This document shows positions 53,987 to 61,911 of a DNA stretch of 64,000 nt, in pieces (position 1 is the stretch's first letter; each line of letters opens with the position of its first letter). The notes below the pieces were generated by a model. The model was given only the letters and a program-made list of their open reading frames with translations. It had not been told where the DNA came from and searched no databases. The position numbers and the translations under genes are program-made. This DNA is from Capnocytophaga felis (GTDB lineage Bacteria; Bacteroidota; Bacteroidia; Flavobacteriales; Flavobacteriaceae), in the NCBI RefSeq assembly GCF_009684755.1, contig NZ_BLBC01000003.1, positions 52,104 to 116,103 of the forward strand, in the 5' to 3' direction.

Positions 53987-54648
53987 CTTCAGGAAAAGGA
54001 CCTTTGGAATGCCAATGGGTAGTGGCAAAAGTGTTAAAAATATTTTTGCAAGAAGCCAAAGAAAAAAACATACAAACCGAAATCATTTATCGGGAGGAAG
54101 GCGACGAAAATTTAACTTTAAAATCTGCCACTCTTCTTTTAAAAGGAACTGATTTACAAGATTTTTTGAAGAATTGGCTCGGCTCGGTTTGTTGGGTGGG
54201 AAAATCAACTTTTAGAAAATTTCACAAACGGTCGAACTGGTTTATTGGCGTTTTTGAGCTTTCTGCGTCGGAAAAAATGGTGTTTCGTGAAAGCGATATT
54301 TCGTTTCAAATGGTGCGTTCGCAAGGTAGTGGCGGACAAAATGTAAACAAAGTAAACTCAGCGGTTCGGGCTACGCATCAACCTTCGGGAGTGAGCGTTT
54401 TTGTGCAAGACACGCGTTCGCAATTGGAAAACAAGAAGTTAGCCATCAGCCGAATTAAGGAAAAATTACAACTTTTTGAATTAGAGAAACTCAAGCAACA
54501 GGCTCAAAATCAGTGGAACAACCACCAACAAGTAGCAAGAGGTAACGCCATTCGCACTTTTCACGAAACGGATTTCAAACGAAATTTTGTGGATAAATCT
54601 TACAAAAAAGAACGAGCAAAAAATAAAAAAATCAATTTTGATGAATAA
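53965..54648 (+). CDS. prfH: Peptide chain release factor-like protein PrfH
   Basis: The 227-residue protein has the class I release-factor catalytic domain with the GGQ motif (residues 123-125 in SQGSGGQNVNKVNSAVR) and a basic C-terminus, plus the N-terminal region typical of PrfH instead of a codon-recognition domain. PrfH releases peptides from ribosomes whose 16S rRNA is cut in the decoding centre, and RtcB then reseals the rRNA. An rtcB gene ends this island, as in known prfH-rtcB operons. Confidence 0.93.
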   Translation: MEKIIQITSGKGPLECQWVVAKVLKIFLQEAKEKNIQTEIIYREEGDENLTLKSATLLLKGTDLQDFLKNWLGSVCWVGKSTFRKFHKRSNWFIGVFELSASEKMVFRESDISFQMVRSQGSGGQNVNKVNSAVRATHQPSGVSVFVQDTRSQLENKKLAISRIKEKLQLFELEKLKQQAQNQWNNHQQVARGNAIRTFHETDFKRNFVDKSYKKERAKNKKINFDE

Positions 54649-54804
54649 TTGTCAGTTGTTAATTAATCATCAACCATTAATTATTAAAAATTATCATCTT
54701 GTAGATACTTTGTAGACGCTCATTTCTTGGTGGCGAAAGCGTTTGTCAGTAATTTTACAAAAAAATCATTAACCATTGATAATTAACAATTAACCATTAT
54801 AAAA
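54649..54804. repeat. AT-rich repeat-like spacer inside the RNA-repair island
   Basis: The spacer has several near-copies of TTAACCATTAAT/TTAACAATTAACCATT at both ends, resembling dispersed AT-rich hairpins. It is the only sizeable gap within the island and separates the PrfH half from the KptA-RtcB half. No promoter of the TAnnTTTG type is clear here. Confidence 0.5.
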
Positions 54805-55113
54805 ATGTGGAAAAACAATAGAAAAAATATAGGAAAACGAGGTTCGGAAGAAGGAATTATTATTTCTGATTTGGAACACAGCGATGGAGCCAGAATAACG
54901 ATAGAAAAAGGCGGATTGACTGCCCCTTTTTCGGTAACGCTGGGTGTGTACGGAGAATTTATGCACACAGATTTTTTCTCAACACAATCACAAGCAGAAA
55001 CTTATCAAACAAAAGTAATGCGTGAAATAGAAAAATTATTAGTGATATTATCCGAAGAAAACCCTGACAGAGGAGCGGAATATCAAGCGATTATCAAAAA
55101 CATTACAGGATAG
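54805..55113 (+). CDS. Uncharacterised small protein
   Basis: The 102-residue protein is not recognised. It starts with a short basic segment and has a beta-rich middle (ARITIEKGGLTAPFSVTLGV) and a helical acidic C-terminus. There is no signal peptide or catalytic motif. The next gene follows by 11 bp on the same strand. The conserved-looking middle and the tight packing support a real gene. Confidence 0.65.
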   Translation: MWKNNRKNIGKRGSEEGIIISDLEHSDGARITIEKGGLTAPFSVTLGVYGEFMHTDFFSTQSQAETYQTKVMREIEKLLVILSEENPDRGAEYQAIIKNITG

Positions 55114-55124
55114 AAAATTTAAAA

Positions 55125-55481
55125 ATGAAAAAAGAAATCCGTAAAATCCCTAATACATTGGAAGAATGTTTGACATTGTTAGATAAAATCTTGTCAAACA
55201 AAGATAAACTGTATTTAAAAACCTTAACTGAAGATAATTTTTTGATAGAAACTCACTTCAGCTTGGGTTCAGGCATTAGAAATCAATGGTTACGGAAAGA
55301 AAACTCTCCTTTATTAGCATATTTTTATGAAATGGAAATTTCTCATTTTGATGATATATCAAGTATTATTTTAATAAGTTATTACCGAAATATTATAGGA
55401 AAACCCATTGATTTACAGGGACAATTAGAATATTATAAAGCATACTGGGAAAAAGAAAAAAATGAAAAAACTAAGAAATAA
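55125..55481 (+). CDS. Small DUF6794-like protein
   Basis: The 118-residue protein has NTLEECLTLLDKILS near the start and FSLGSGIRNQWLRKE (about 46-60), a pattern like the DUF6794 family, whose function is unknown. It overlaps the kptA start by 20 bp, so translation is coupled. Family assignment is by eye and tentative. Confidence 0.65.
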   Translation: MKKEIRKIPNTLEECLTLLDKILSNKDKLYLKTLTEDNFLIETHFSLGSGIRNQWLRKENSPLLAYFYEMEISHFDDISSIILISYYRNIIGKPIDLQGQLEYYKAYWEKEKNEKTKK

Positions 55482-56031
55482 AGATAATCATAACAAAATC
55501 AGTAAATTTATCAGTTTGGTACTGCGACACAGCCCCGAAATTATCGGAATAACATTGGACAAAAATGGCTGGACAAACACTGAAACCTTAATAAAAAAAC
55601 TCTATCCGAAATTTGGTATTGATTTGAGCATTCTGAAAGAAATTGTCGCTTCTGATGAAAAGCAACGATACAGTTTCTCAGCCGATTTTACCAAAATCAG
55701 AGCCAATCAAGGACATTCGGTTTCGGTAGATTTGGAGTTACTTCCGCAGAAGCCTCCCGCCATTTTGTATCACGGTACAGCTCAGCGTTTTGTACAAAGT
55801 ATTTATAAACAAGGGATTCAAAAGCAAAACAGGCAATATGTACATTTGAGCAAAGATTTGGAAACCGCTCAAAAAGTAGGTCGCCGACACGGAGAAGTTT
55901 TTGTTTTTCAGATAGATACTTGCAAAATGCTAAATGAAGGGTATGTGTTTTATCTTTCGGAAAATGGTGTTTGGCTTACTGATGAAGTTCCTGCAAGATT
56001 TTTGAATCCTTACAAAAAACTTGCAGAGTGA
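55462..56031 (+). CDS. kptA: RNA 2'-phosphotransferase (KptA/Tpt1)
   Basis: The 189-residue protein has the Tpt1 hallmarks: SKFISLVLRHSPEIIGI (about 13-29, catalytic Arg), the LYHGTAQRF block (about 103-111), and HLSKDLETAQKVGRRHG (about 131-147). Tpt1 removes an internal 2'-phosphate from RNA using NAD+. Such a phosphate is left by 5'-3' ligases, not by RtcB, so its presence beside rtcB is puzzling. It may act on other RNA damage, or add or remove ADP-ribose. Confidence 0.9.
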   Translation: MKKLRNKDNHNKISKFISLVLRHSPEIIGITLDKNGWTNTETLIKKLYPKFGIDLSILKEIVASDEKQRYSFSADFTKIRANQGHSVSVDLELLPQKPPAILYHGTAQRFVQSIYKQGIQKQNRQYVHLSKDLETAQKVGRRHGEVFVFQIDTCKMLNEGYVFYLSENGVWLTDEVPARFLNPYKKLAE

Positions 56032-56053
56032 AAATAAATTAACAAAACAAACA

Positions 56054-57445
56054 ATGGGAAATTTAAAATTAAAAGGAAAAGATATATTAAAGTTAGGATA
56101 CCCTAATAATCAATCGGTTAATATAGCGTTAGAAGTGATAAAACGCAATTTTAACGATAAAAATCAAGCGTATGTAAAATCGCTCTTAAAAGAAATTTTG
56201 GCTACCCCAAAAGCCTTTGAAAAACATCTGACTTTTGGGCAAATCGCTGAAGCCTTGCTTTCTTCCAAAAAGACAGAAAAACGCCAACTCAATGCCCAAA
56301 GAGCTGATTTTAAAATATTTGGAAACAATATTTCGGAAGAAGCTAAAAATCAACTTTACACAGCTTTAAAATTGCCAATTTCAGTAAGTGGAGCGTTGAT
56401 GCCCGATGCCCATAGTGGTTATGGCTTACCCATCGGAGGCGTTTTGGCAGTGGAAAACGCGGTAATTCCGTATGGTGTGGGATTGGATATTGGTTGCCGT
56501 ATGTGTTTGAGTATCTTGGATATACCTATTTCGTATCTTGATGGTGCGAAGGATAAATACGAAAAAATGCTCGTGGAACACACCAAGTTCGGGATGTATG
56601 AAACGCATAAATCACATATTGAACACGAAATTTTCGACCGAGATACTTTTGACCTTATTCCAATCCTCAAAAGGTTGAAAGGCAAAGCTATCAAGCAAAT
56701 GGGAACTTCGGGTGGAGGTAATCATTTTGTGGAATTTGGAGAGGTGGAAATTCTGGAGGAAGATTCACAAATCGGATTACCGAAAGGTAAATATTTGGGC
56801 ATTTTATCGCACAGTGGTTCGCGAGGTTTCGGGGCGGAAATCGCTCAATATTACGTGCGAAAAGCAATAGAACAGTGCCCATTACCTAAAGAAGCTCAGC
56901 AATTTGCGTGGCTCGACCTCAGTACGCATCTCGGTTTGGAGTATTGGACAGCGATGAACCTTGCCGGAGATTATGCTTCGGCTTGTCATTACGATATTCA
57001 TCGCCGACTGATAAAAGCCATCGGTGGGCGACTCAAAGCAAGGATTGAAAATCATCATAATTTTGCTTGGAAAGAAGTTCATAACGGCAAAGAAGTTATT
57101 GTGCATCGTAAGGGGGCGACTCCCGCAGGTGAGGGAGAACTCGGCATTATTCCCGCATCAATGACAGAAAAAGGTTTTATCGTTCGAGGAAGAGGAAATA
57201 CGGATTCATTGTGTTCGGCATCGCACGGTGCGGGAAGACTTCACTCACGAGCTGCGTGCAAAACACTTTTCACGCAAAGTGACATCAAAAAAGAGCTGAA
57301 AAACAAGAAAGTAACACTCATCGGAGGCAATGCCGAAGAAGCTCCAATGGCATACAAAAACATCAATGAAGTGATGAATGCCCAGACCGATTTAGTGGAT
57401 ATTTTAGGTCGCTTTCAACCGAGAATTGTACGGATGGACAGGTAA
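56054..57445 (+). CDS. rtcB: RNA-splicing ligase RtcB
   Basis: From ATG 56054 the protein has 463 residues. Metal- and GTP-site motifs are DAHSGYGLPIGG, the Cys in GLDIGCRMCL, GTSGGGNHFVE, LSHSGSRGFG, and the guanylylated His in SASHGAGR. It joins 2',3'-cyclic phosphate (or 3'-phosphate) ends to 5'-OH ends. In prfH-linked operons it repairs 16S rRNA cut by ribotoxins. The frame extends to 56021, inside kptA, but MGNLKLKGKD is the natural start. A short operon-type gap (22 bp) separates it from kptA. Confidence 0.95.
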   Translation: MGNLKLKGKDILKLGYPNNQSVNIALEVIKRNFNDKNQAYVKSLLKEILATPKAFEKHLTFGQIAEALLSSKKTEKRQLNAQRADFKIFGNNISEEAKNQLYTALKLPISVSGALMPDAHSGYGLPIGGVLAVENAVIPYGVGLDIGCRMCLSILDIPISYLDGAKDKYEKMLVEHTKFGMYETHKSHIEHEIFDRDTFDLIPILKRLKGKAIKQMGTSGGGNHFVEFGEVEILEEDSQIGLPKGKYLGILSHSGSRGFGAEIAQYYVRKAIEQCPLPKEAQQFAWLDLSTHLGLEYWTAMNLAGDYASACHYDIHRRLIKAIGGRLKARIENHHNFAWKEVHNGKEVIVHRKGATPAGEGELGIIPASMTEKGFIVRGRGNTDSLCSASHGAGRLHSRAACKTLFTQSDIKKELKNKKVTLIGGNAEEAPMAYKNINEVMNAQTDLVDILGRFQPRIVRMDR

Positions 57446-57909
57446 TTTTCTAACTAAAACACAAAAAGGACGAAGTATTTTTATCTTTCGTAAGGAAAAG
57501 CAACTGATGTAGGGACTTTGAACAAAATTTTGGACAAACTTCATACTAAAACCCCACTGTATGGTGACAGACTCATACTGGTTATTAGTCTATAAATTAG
57601 TTGTTTTAACAAATATGTCATTTTCTAAAAAACAACAAAAAATAACAGCAAGTGTATTGACAATAAGTAAAAGTGCTGAGATTTTTCTGTTAAAGAATTT
57701 AACAATTCTTAAACTACATAACATCAATCAACAGAAAAAACCGACTGCTTTTCAGTCGGTTTTGTGATTTGTTTTATCGTTTCGAGTGCTTTATGAAATA
57801 TAGTGAGGCAAATCATATCAAGAAAAGTTTCTTTCCAAGCTCCCGATACATTTTTTCTTCTCTTGGTTATGGAAAACACTCAAGCTTACGGTGTTGCCAA
57901 CCGGAACTT
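57446..57909. other. Intergenic region after rtcB without a supported gene
   Basis: The 464-bp gap holds the terminator at 57737-57763 and AT-rich sequence. A 68-codon open frame at 57561-57767 runs into the terminator and has no plausible composition, so it is not called. No RNA gene was recognised. Confidence 0.6.
57737..57763 (+). terminator. Rho-independent terminator of the RNA-repair island
   Basis: Perfect stem AAAACCGACTG / CAGTCGGTTTT with a 5-nt loop. It lies about 290 bp after the rtcB stop codon. Confidence 0.85.
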
Positions 57910-58914
57910 TTAATACGTACTCACTCTCTGAGCCATTCCGTCCTTATCGCCACTTACACGATGTGCTCCCATAGGCATTAGTATGGAGTTGGAGCTGTCG
58001 CCTTCTTTCCATATAAGCACGTATGAAGAGGTGAAATTCTTAATTCCCTCGGGAGTAACTTCTCCCGAAATCACTACGATATTAGCATTTTTTACTTCTC
58101 TCTCCTGCCCGTACACTCGTGCATAAAGCGTAAATTTATTACCGCTTCCGGTGATGTAAACGCCCGCACCACTGAGATTAGCATCAGATGCTTTGTAATC
58201 CAAAGTGGCGTGACCGTTTTTCTGAATTGAAATTCGGTAAGTGTAATCGTTCCATTGATGTCCTTTTTTGTAATTGTCGCCCGGATATGGTTGCATCAAA
58301 ATGTGAGGCGAAGACAAATAGATACCCTCAATATTTGGCGGATTGTTTCCTTCGTGAATAGCCATTCCTCCTTCTTTAAGCCGTTCAAGGTCTTCAGGTT
58401 TTATTTCGGAAAGAATGCTTTTGATTTCCACTTCTATTTCCGGAGTGTTTACGGTTCCCACATTCAGCAAAGGAAGATAAAATTCTCCTTCTGTGATAGT
58501 TGCATCTCCTGAAGTAAACTCAAATGTTCCTTTTATGGTTTTGTCGGTAATGCTTTCAATGATAAGTTTTCCTTTGGAAGAATCGAACAATTCTTTATTG
58601 GTTCGATATGATGCTTTTACTATTTTGGCTTCGTTATCAATGGAATAAGTTCCTGCTTCTTTGGGAAAATCAAAATGCTTGATGTCTATTCCGTGAATGA
58701 GTTTTTCGCCCCATCTGCCATACAGAAACAAAACTGCTTTTCCGTCCGCCTCCCCGACAGCTGCGTGATGCAAGAGGGCTTGCGTTTTGGAGCCGTTAAT
58801 TTTCGCTTTGAAATAGTACCCTTCCCCCGAATTGTTGTTGTCTTTCGTACAAGAAAACGCCGTTATAATTGTCGCCAGCACAATAAACAGCCTGAAGTGA
58901 TGTAATTTTTTCAT
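57910..58914 (-). CDS. Uncharacterised outer membrane or periplasmic lipoprotein
   Basis: The 334-residue protein has a lipoprotein signal (ITAFSC, Cys22) followed by a beta-rich domain with the IKGTFEFTSGDATITEGEF segment (about 128-146) seen in several Bacteroidota DUF6252-like lipoproteins. The C-terminal half is also beta-rich and unrecognised. It may be a surface-exposed binding protein. A TACATTTG -7 element lies on the minus strand at 58945-58938, so it is transcribed on its own. Confidence 0.75.
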   Translation of the reverse strand: MKKLHHFRLFIVLATIITAFSCTKDNNNSGEGYYFKAKINGSKTQALLHHAAVGEADGKAVLFLYGRWGEKLIHGIDIKHFDFPKEAGTYSIDNEAKIVKASYRTNKELFDSSKGKLIIESITDKTIKGTFEFTSGDATITEGEFYLPLLNVGTVNTPEIEVEIKSILSEIKPEDLERLKEGGMAIHEGNNPPNIEGIYLSSPHILMQPYPGDNYKKGHQWNDYTYRISIQKNGHATLDYKASDANLSGAGVYITGSGNKFTLYARVYGQEREVKNANIVVISGEVTPEGIKNFTSSYVLIWKEGDSSNSILMPMGAHRVSGDKDGMAQRVSTY

Positions 58915-58937
58915 ATCTTTTTATTTTTTTGTTCAGG

Positions 58938-58945
58938 CAAATGTA
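58938..58945 (-). promoter_or_regulatory. -7 promoter element of the lipoprotein gene
   Basis: TACATTTG on the minus strand, 24 bp before the start codon at 58914. Confidence 0.5.
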
Positions 58946-59054
58946 CGCTTTTATAAACAAAAAAGCTATTCTTTTGGGTTTTATTTAAGATATAAAAAAA
59001 TAAGCCCCAATGCTTCACATCAAGACTTATTGCTAATTTATGTTTTGTGTTTTA

Positions 59055-59969
59055 TTATTCTGCGTACTGATAATCCTTAGTTTCGTTGGCTTTGGCTTCC
59101 TGAACGTTAAGGACTTCTCCAGTTATAGCATTGGTAACGAAAACTACAATTTTAACATTGCTTAGCTTTCCGGCACTCAGCAAACTATAATTTACCTGCA
59201 AATTTTCTTTGGTTACTTCTTCATCTTTATTTACTGAACCTAAATTGTTACCTTTTAAATCTCCATATACACAACGCAATACGTGATTATGAACAAAATC
59301 ATTTACATAACGTCCCGAATCATTTTGCTGTGCTATTATATTATCCTCTGCGATAAACACGTGGTACTTCAAACCATCTATTTTTTGTGAAGATTTAAAA
59401 GTAACAGTAACAGTTCCGTTGTTCTCTTTCAAATCAGAAGCAATTTTTATCCCTATCGGAGAAGTTGGTTTTGCGTTTATATCCTCAATGATAGCAATAT
59501 GCCCTCGGTATAAATGGGAAAGTTCCGTCTTTCTATTCAACATCAAATAAGGTAACCCTACCTCTTTCCCCTTAGAAAATTCTTTTCTGAAATAATTAAA
59601 TAACGGATAACTTTGATTTATCTGCATTTTATCATTATAACCATATGTGGACAAATGAATCGCTACAGGTATAAATCTTTCTTTATATTTGTCAATGGAT
59701 TGAACTCCTTGTATCATACGAGTAGCACCAGGACAAGCCGGACACCACGTTCCTGTAAAGTCTTCCACTAAAGCCTTGTAAACAAATAAACGTTTGTTTT
59801 CAGTTGTATTATTTCCTTGGTTTGAATTATTCTCCTCGTTCCCCTTTGGAGTTTCTTCTTTTGTTTCATTCCTTTTCTCTACCTCGTTTGAAGCATCATC
59901 TTTGCTACAAGAAATCACAAAAAAGGAAGTCAATACGATGGCTAAACTAAATAAAATTCTTTTTCTCAT
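59055..59969 (-). CDS. Omp28-related lipoprotein with thioredoxin-like CxxC, copy 1
   Basis: From ATG 59969 (MRKRILFSLAIVLTSFFVISC) the protein has 304 residues with lipobox Cys21, a Glu/Asn-rich linker, and an Omp28-like domain containing VEDFTGTWCPACPGATRM with a CxxC pair. It is a paralogue of the next gene. Omp28 proteins are surface lipoproteins of Bacteroidota; the redox pair suggests a thiol-disulfide role but that is not proven. The C-terminus QEAKANETKDYQYAE is shared with the paralogue. The frame extends to an upstream ATG at 59999, which lies in the promoter, so the later start is used. Confidence 0.85.
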   Translation of the reverse strand: MRKRILFSLAIVLTSFFVISCSKDDASNEVEKRNETKEETPKGNEENNSNQGNNTTENKRLFVYKALVEDFTGTWCPACPGATRMIQGVQSIDKYKERFIPVAIHLSTYGYNDKMQINQSYPLFNYFRKEFSKGKEVGLPYLMLNRKTELSHLYRGHIAIIEDINAKPTSPIGIKIASDLKENNGTVTVTFKSSQKIDGLKYHVFIAEDNIIAQQNDSGRYVNDFVHNHVLRCVYGDLKGNNLGSVNKDEEVTKENLQVNYSLLSAGKLSNVKIVVFVTNAITGEVLNVQEAKANETKDYQYAE

Positions 59970-59996
59970 TGTTATTATAATATTTAAATGCGGGTG

Positions 59997-60004
59997 CAAA
60001 GGTA
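59997..60004 (-). promoter_or_regulatory. -7 promoter element of Omp28-like copy 1
   Basis: TACCTTTG on the minus strand, 28 bp upstream of ATG 59969. The following leader (ATTTAAATGCGGGTGCAAA on the plus strand) is nearly identical to that of copy 2. Confidence 0.6.
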
Positions 60005-60096
60005 GTAAAAAATACAGAACGATTTTTATTTAAAACTAAAAAATAGAGCAAACGTATGAATTTACTTTTAGCAAAGATTTGCATTTGACCTACAAA

Positions 60097-60132
60097 AAAA
60101 CGCTTTGATGTTTTTAAGCATCAAAGCGTTTT
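60097..60132 (-). terminator. Terminator between the Omp28-like genes
   Basis: Perfect stem AAAACGCTTTGATG / CATCAAAGCGTTTT with an 8-nt loop and flanking A/T runs. Confidence 0.85.
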
Positions 60133-60156
60133 ACTTATTTTATTATTGTATTTGGT

Positions 60157-60293
60157 GGTGTTATAAAAAGTATGATGGTGGTTCTGATTGTCAGGCTGAG
60201 CGTAGTCGAAGCCTTATCATTACAGGGCTTCGACTACGCTCAGCCTGACAAAAACACTTCTTTTTTTAAGGCATCATACTTTTTACATCACCT
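60157..60293. repeat. Nested inverted-repeat element
   Basis: An outer imperfect inverted repeat (60157-60177 and 60273-60293, core AAAAAGTATGATG / CATCATACTTTTT) encloses a perfect 25-bp inverted repeat (60190-60214 and 60227-60251, containing CTGAGCGTAGTCGAAGCC) with a 12-nt loop. The inner sequence resembles dispersed hairpins found in many Bacteroidota. It lies 15 bp past the stop codon of Omp28-like copy 2. Confidence 0.85.
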
Positions 60294-60308
60294 CCTTATA
60301 TTTACCTC

Positions 60309-61310
60309 TTATTCTGCGTACTGATATTCCTTAGTTTCATTAGCTTTAGCTTCCTGAACGTTAAGGACTGCTTTAGTATTAGCATCGGTAACGAATACCA
60401 CAATTCTCACATTATCCAGTTTTTTTGTAAGTAAGTCATACGACACGGGCAAATCCGTTTTTAATATTTCTTGCCCTTGAGTTACATTTCCTAAATCATT
60501 CCCTGAAACATTCCCATAGACTTCCCTCAGTATGCCCATATGTTGCTTATTTTGATACACTCTTCCCATATTTTGAGGTGCAATAAACTTATCTTCTACT
60601 ATAAAAACATTAAACTTCAAATTATTTAGATTTTCTTTGAATTTGAAATTAACAGATACCTTTCCGTTGGTCTGACCAAGTGTAGAAGTTATTTTAATAC
60701 CGATAGGCGAATGGGGTTTCTTTTTCAAAAGATGACCAAGATGTCCTTGAGCGGCTGAACTCCCATATTGCCACTGATTCCTATTCATTCTAAACCAAGG
60801 GATTAAACTTCCATCGAACTTAATAGAGTCGTGAAGCGTTCCAAAATGTTCTTCTAAATCCCATTGTTTGTTAATACCCATATGGTCTCTACTGTGTATG
60901 GCAACATCAACAAATCTATTTTTCAAAATATTTGAGGTTTTGAGTTTTTCGATAGTTTCAGCTACTCTCGGACAAACAGAACACCACGACCCCGTAAGAT
61001 ATTCCAAATATGCCTTATATACGAACATCTTACCGGTATTTTCTCCCTCTTCATCATTCGTTCCTGTATTATTTTCATTGGAATTAGTATCCTGATTTGA
61101 GTTGTTTTCAGTTGTATTGTTTTCTTGATTTGAATTATTCTCGTCAGAATTACCACCCTGATTAGGCGTTTCTTCCTCTTTGGAAATTTCTTCCTTTACA
61201 ATTTCACTTCTTCTATCTGTTTCCTTTGAAGAATCATCTTCTTTACTACAAGAAGTTACTAAAAAAGAAGCCATTACAATGGCTAAACTTGATAAAAAAC
61301 TTTTTCTCAT
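60309..61310 (-). CDS. Omp28-related lipoprotein with thioredoxin-like CxxC, copy 2
   Basis: From ATG 61310 (MRKSFLSSLAIVMASFLVTSC) the protein has 333 residues: lipobox Cys21, a long low-complexity linker (about 45-95) built from repeated NNSNQENNTTEN-like units, then the domain with LEYLTGSWCSVCPRVAETI and its CxxC pair. Signal peptide, linker style and C-terminus match copy 1, but the domains differ widely, so the duplication is old. Upstream ATG at 61340 lies within the promoter region and is rejected. Confidence 0.85.
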   Translation of the reverse strand: MRKSFLSSLAIVMASFLVTSCSKEDDSSKETDRRSEIVKEEISKEEETPNQGGNSDENNSNQENNTTENNSNQDTNSNENNTGTNDEEGENTGKMFVYKAYLEYLTGSWCSVCPRVAETIEKLKTSNILKNRFVDVAIHSRDHMGINKQWDLEEHFGTLHDSIKFDGSLIPWFRMNRNQWQYGSSAAQGHLGHLLKKKPHSPIGIKITSTLGQTNGKVSVNFKFKENLNNLKFNVFIVEDKFIAPQNMGRVYQNKQHMGILREVYGNVSGNDLGNVTQGQEILKTDLPVSYDLLTKKLDNVRIVVFVTDANTKAVLNVQEAKANETKEYQYAE

Positions 61311-61337
61311 TGTTACTATAATATTTAAATGCGGGTG

Positions 61338-61345
61338 CAAAGATA
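61338..61345 (-). promoter_or_regulatory. -7 promoter element of Omp28-like copy 2
   Basis: TATCTTTG on the minus strand, 28 bp upstream of ATG 61310, at the same spacing as in copy 1. Confidence 0.6.
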
Positions 61346-61387
61346 AAAATTAAAAGCAGATTTTAATGTATTTTCTCTATTTTTATA

Positions 61388-61395
61388 TACCTTTG
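61388..61395 (+). promoter_or_regulatory. -7 promoter element of the TlpA-DUF6029 operon
   Basis: TACCTTTG, 32 bp before the start codon at 61427 and divergent from the Omp28-like promoter 43 bp away. Confidence 0.6.
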
Positions 61396-61426
61396 CGGGC
61401 TTTTTATTAGAAAAAATATAATAACA

Positions 61427-61909
61427 ATGAAAATTTTAACTACACTCACAGTGGTACTTTTTAGTACTCTTGGCTTCGCACAAGCGTCGCTACCCAATGT
61501 TCAACTGAAAGATTTACAGGGAAAAACCGTAAACCTTTCCGAGTACAATTCTAGACAAAATCCCGTTATCGTGAGCTTTTGGGCTACGTGGTGTGCTCCG
61601 TGTATCAAAGAACTGAAAACATTCAGCAAACATTACAAACAGTGGCAAGATGAGTTCGGTGCAGAGCTCATCGCTGTTTCCACAGACGATGCCAAAACCA
61701 AAAATCGCGTAAAATCACAAGTGAAAGGAGCCGGATGGCAATATACCATACTTATGGACGATAACCACGAGCTGAAAAGAGCCTTAAACGTTGCCAACAT
61801 TCCGTACACACTTATTTTGCACAAAGGCAAAGTGGTATTCGTGCATTCGGGTTACACGCCGGGTATCGAAACTGAAATTTATAAGAAATTACAATCTTTA
61901 TCAAAATAA
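61427..61909 (+). CDS. TlpA-family thiol-disulfide oxidoreductase
   Basis: The 160-residue protein has a signal peptide ending at GFAQA and one thioredoxin-like domain with WATWCAPCIKELKTF (about 44-58) and the cis-Pro region VANIPYTLIL. It is a periplasmic reductant, perhaps for its neighbour or for the CxxC-bearing Omp28-like proteins across the shared promoter. The DUF6029 gene follows by 2 bp, a pairing seen in other Flavobacteriaceae. Confidence 0.9.
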   Translation: MKILTTLTVVLFSTLGFAQASLPNVQLKDLQGKTVNLSEYNSRQNPVIVSFWATWCAPCIKELKTFSKHYKQWQDEFGAELIAVSTDDAKTKNRVKSQVKGAGWQYTILMDDNHELKRALNVANIPYTLILHKGKVVFVHSGYTPGIETEIYKKLQSLSK

Positions 61910-61911
61910 TT

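Noticed and set aside
57561-57767. 68-codon open frame after rtcB
   Set aside because: It runs through the terminator hairpin and has no recognisable features.
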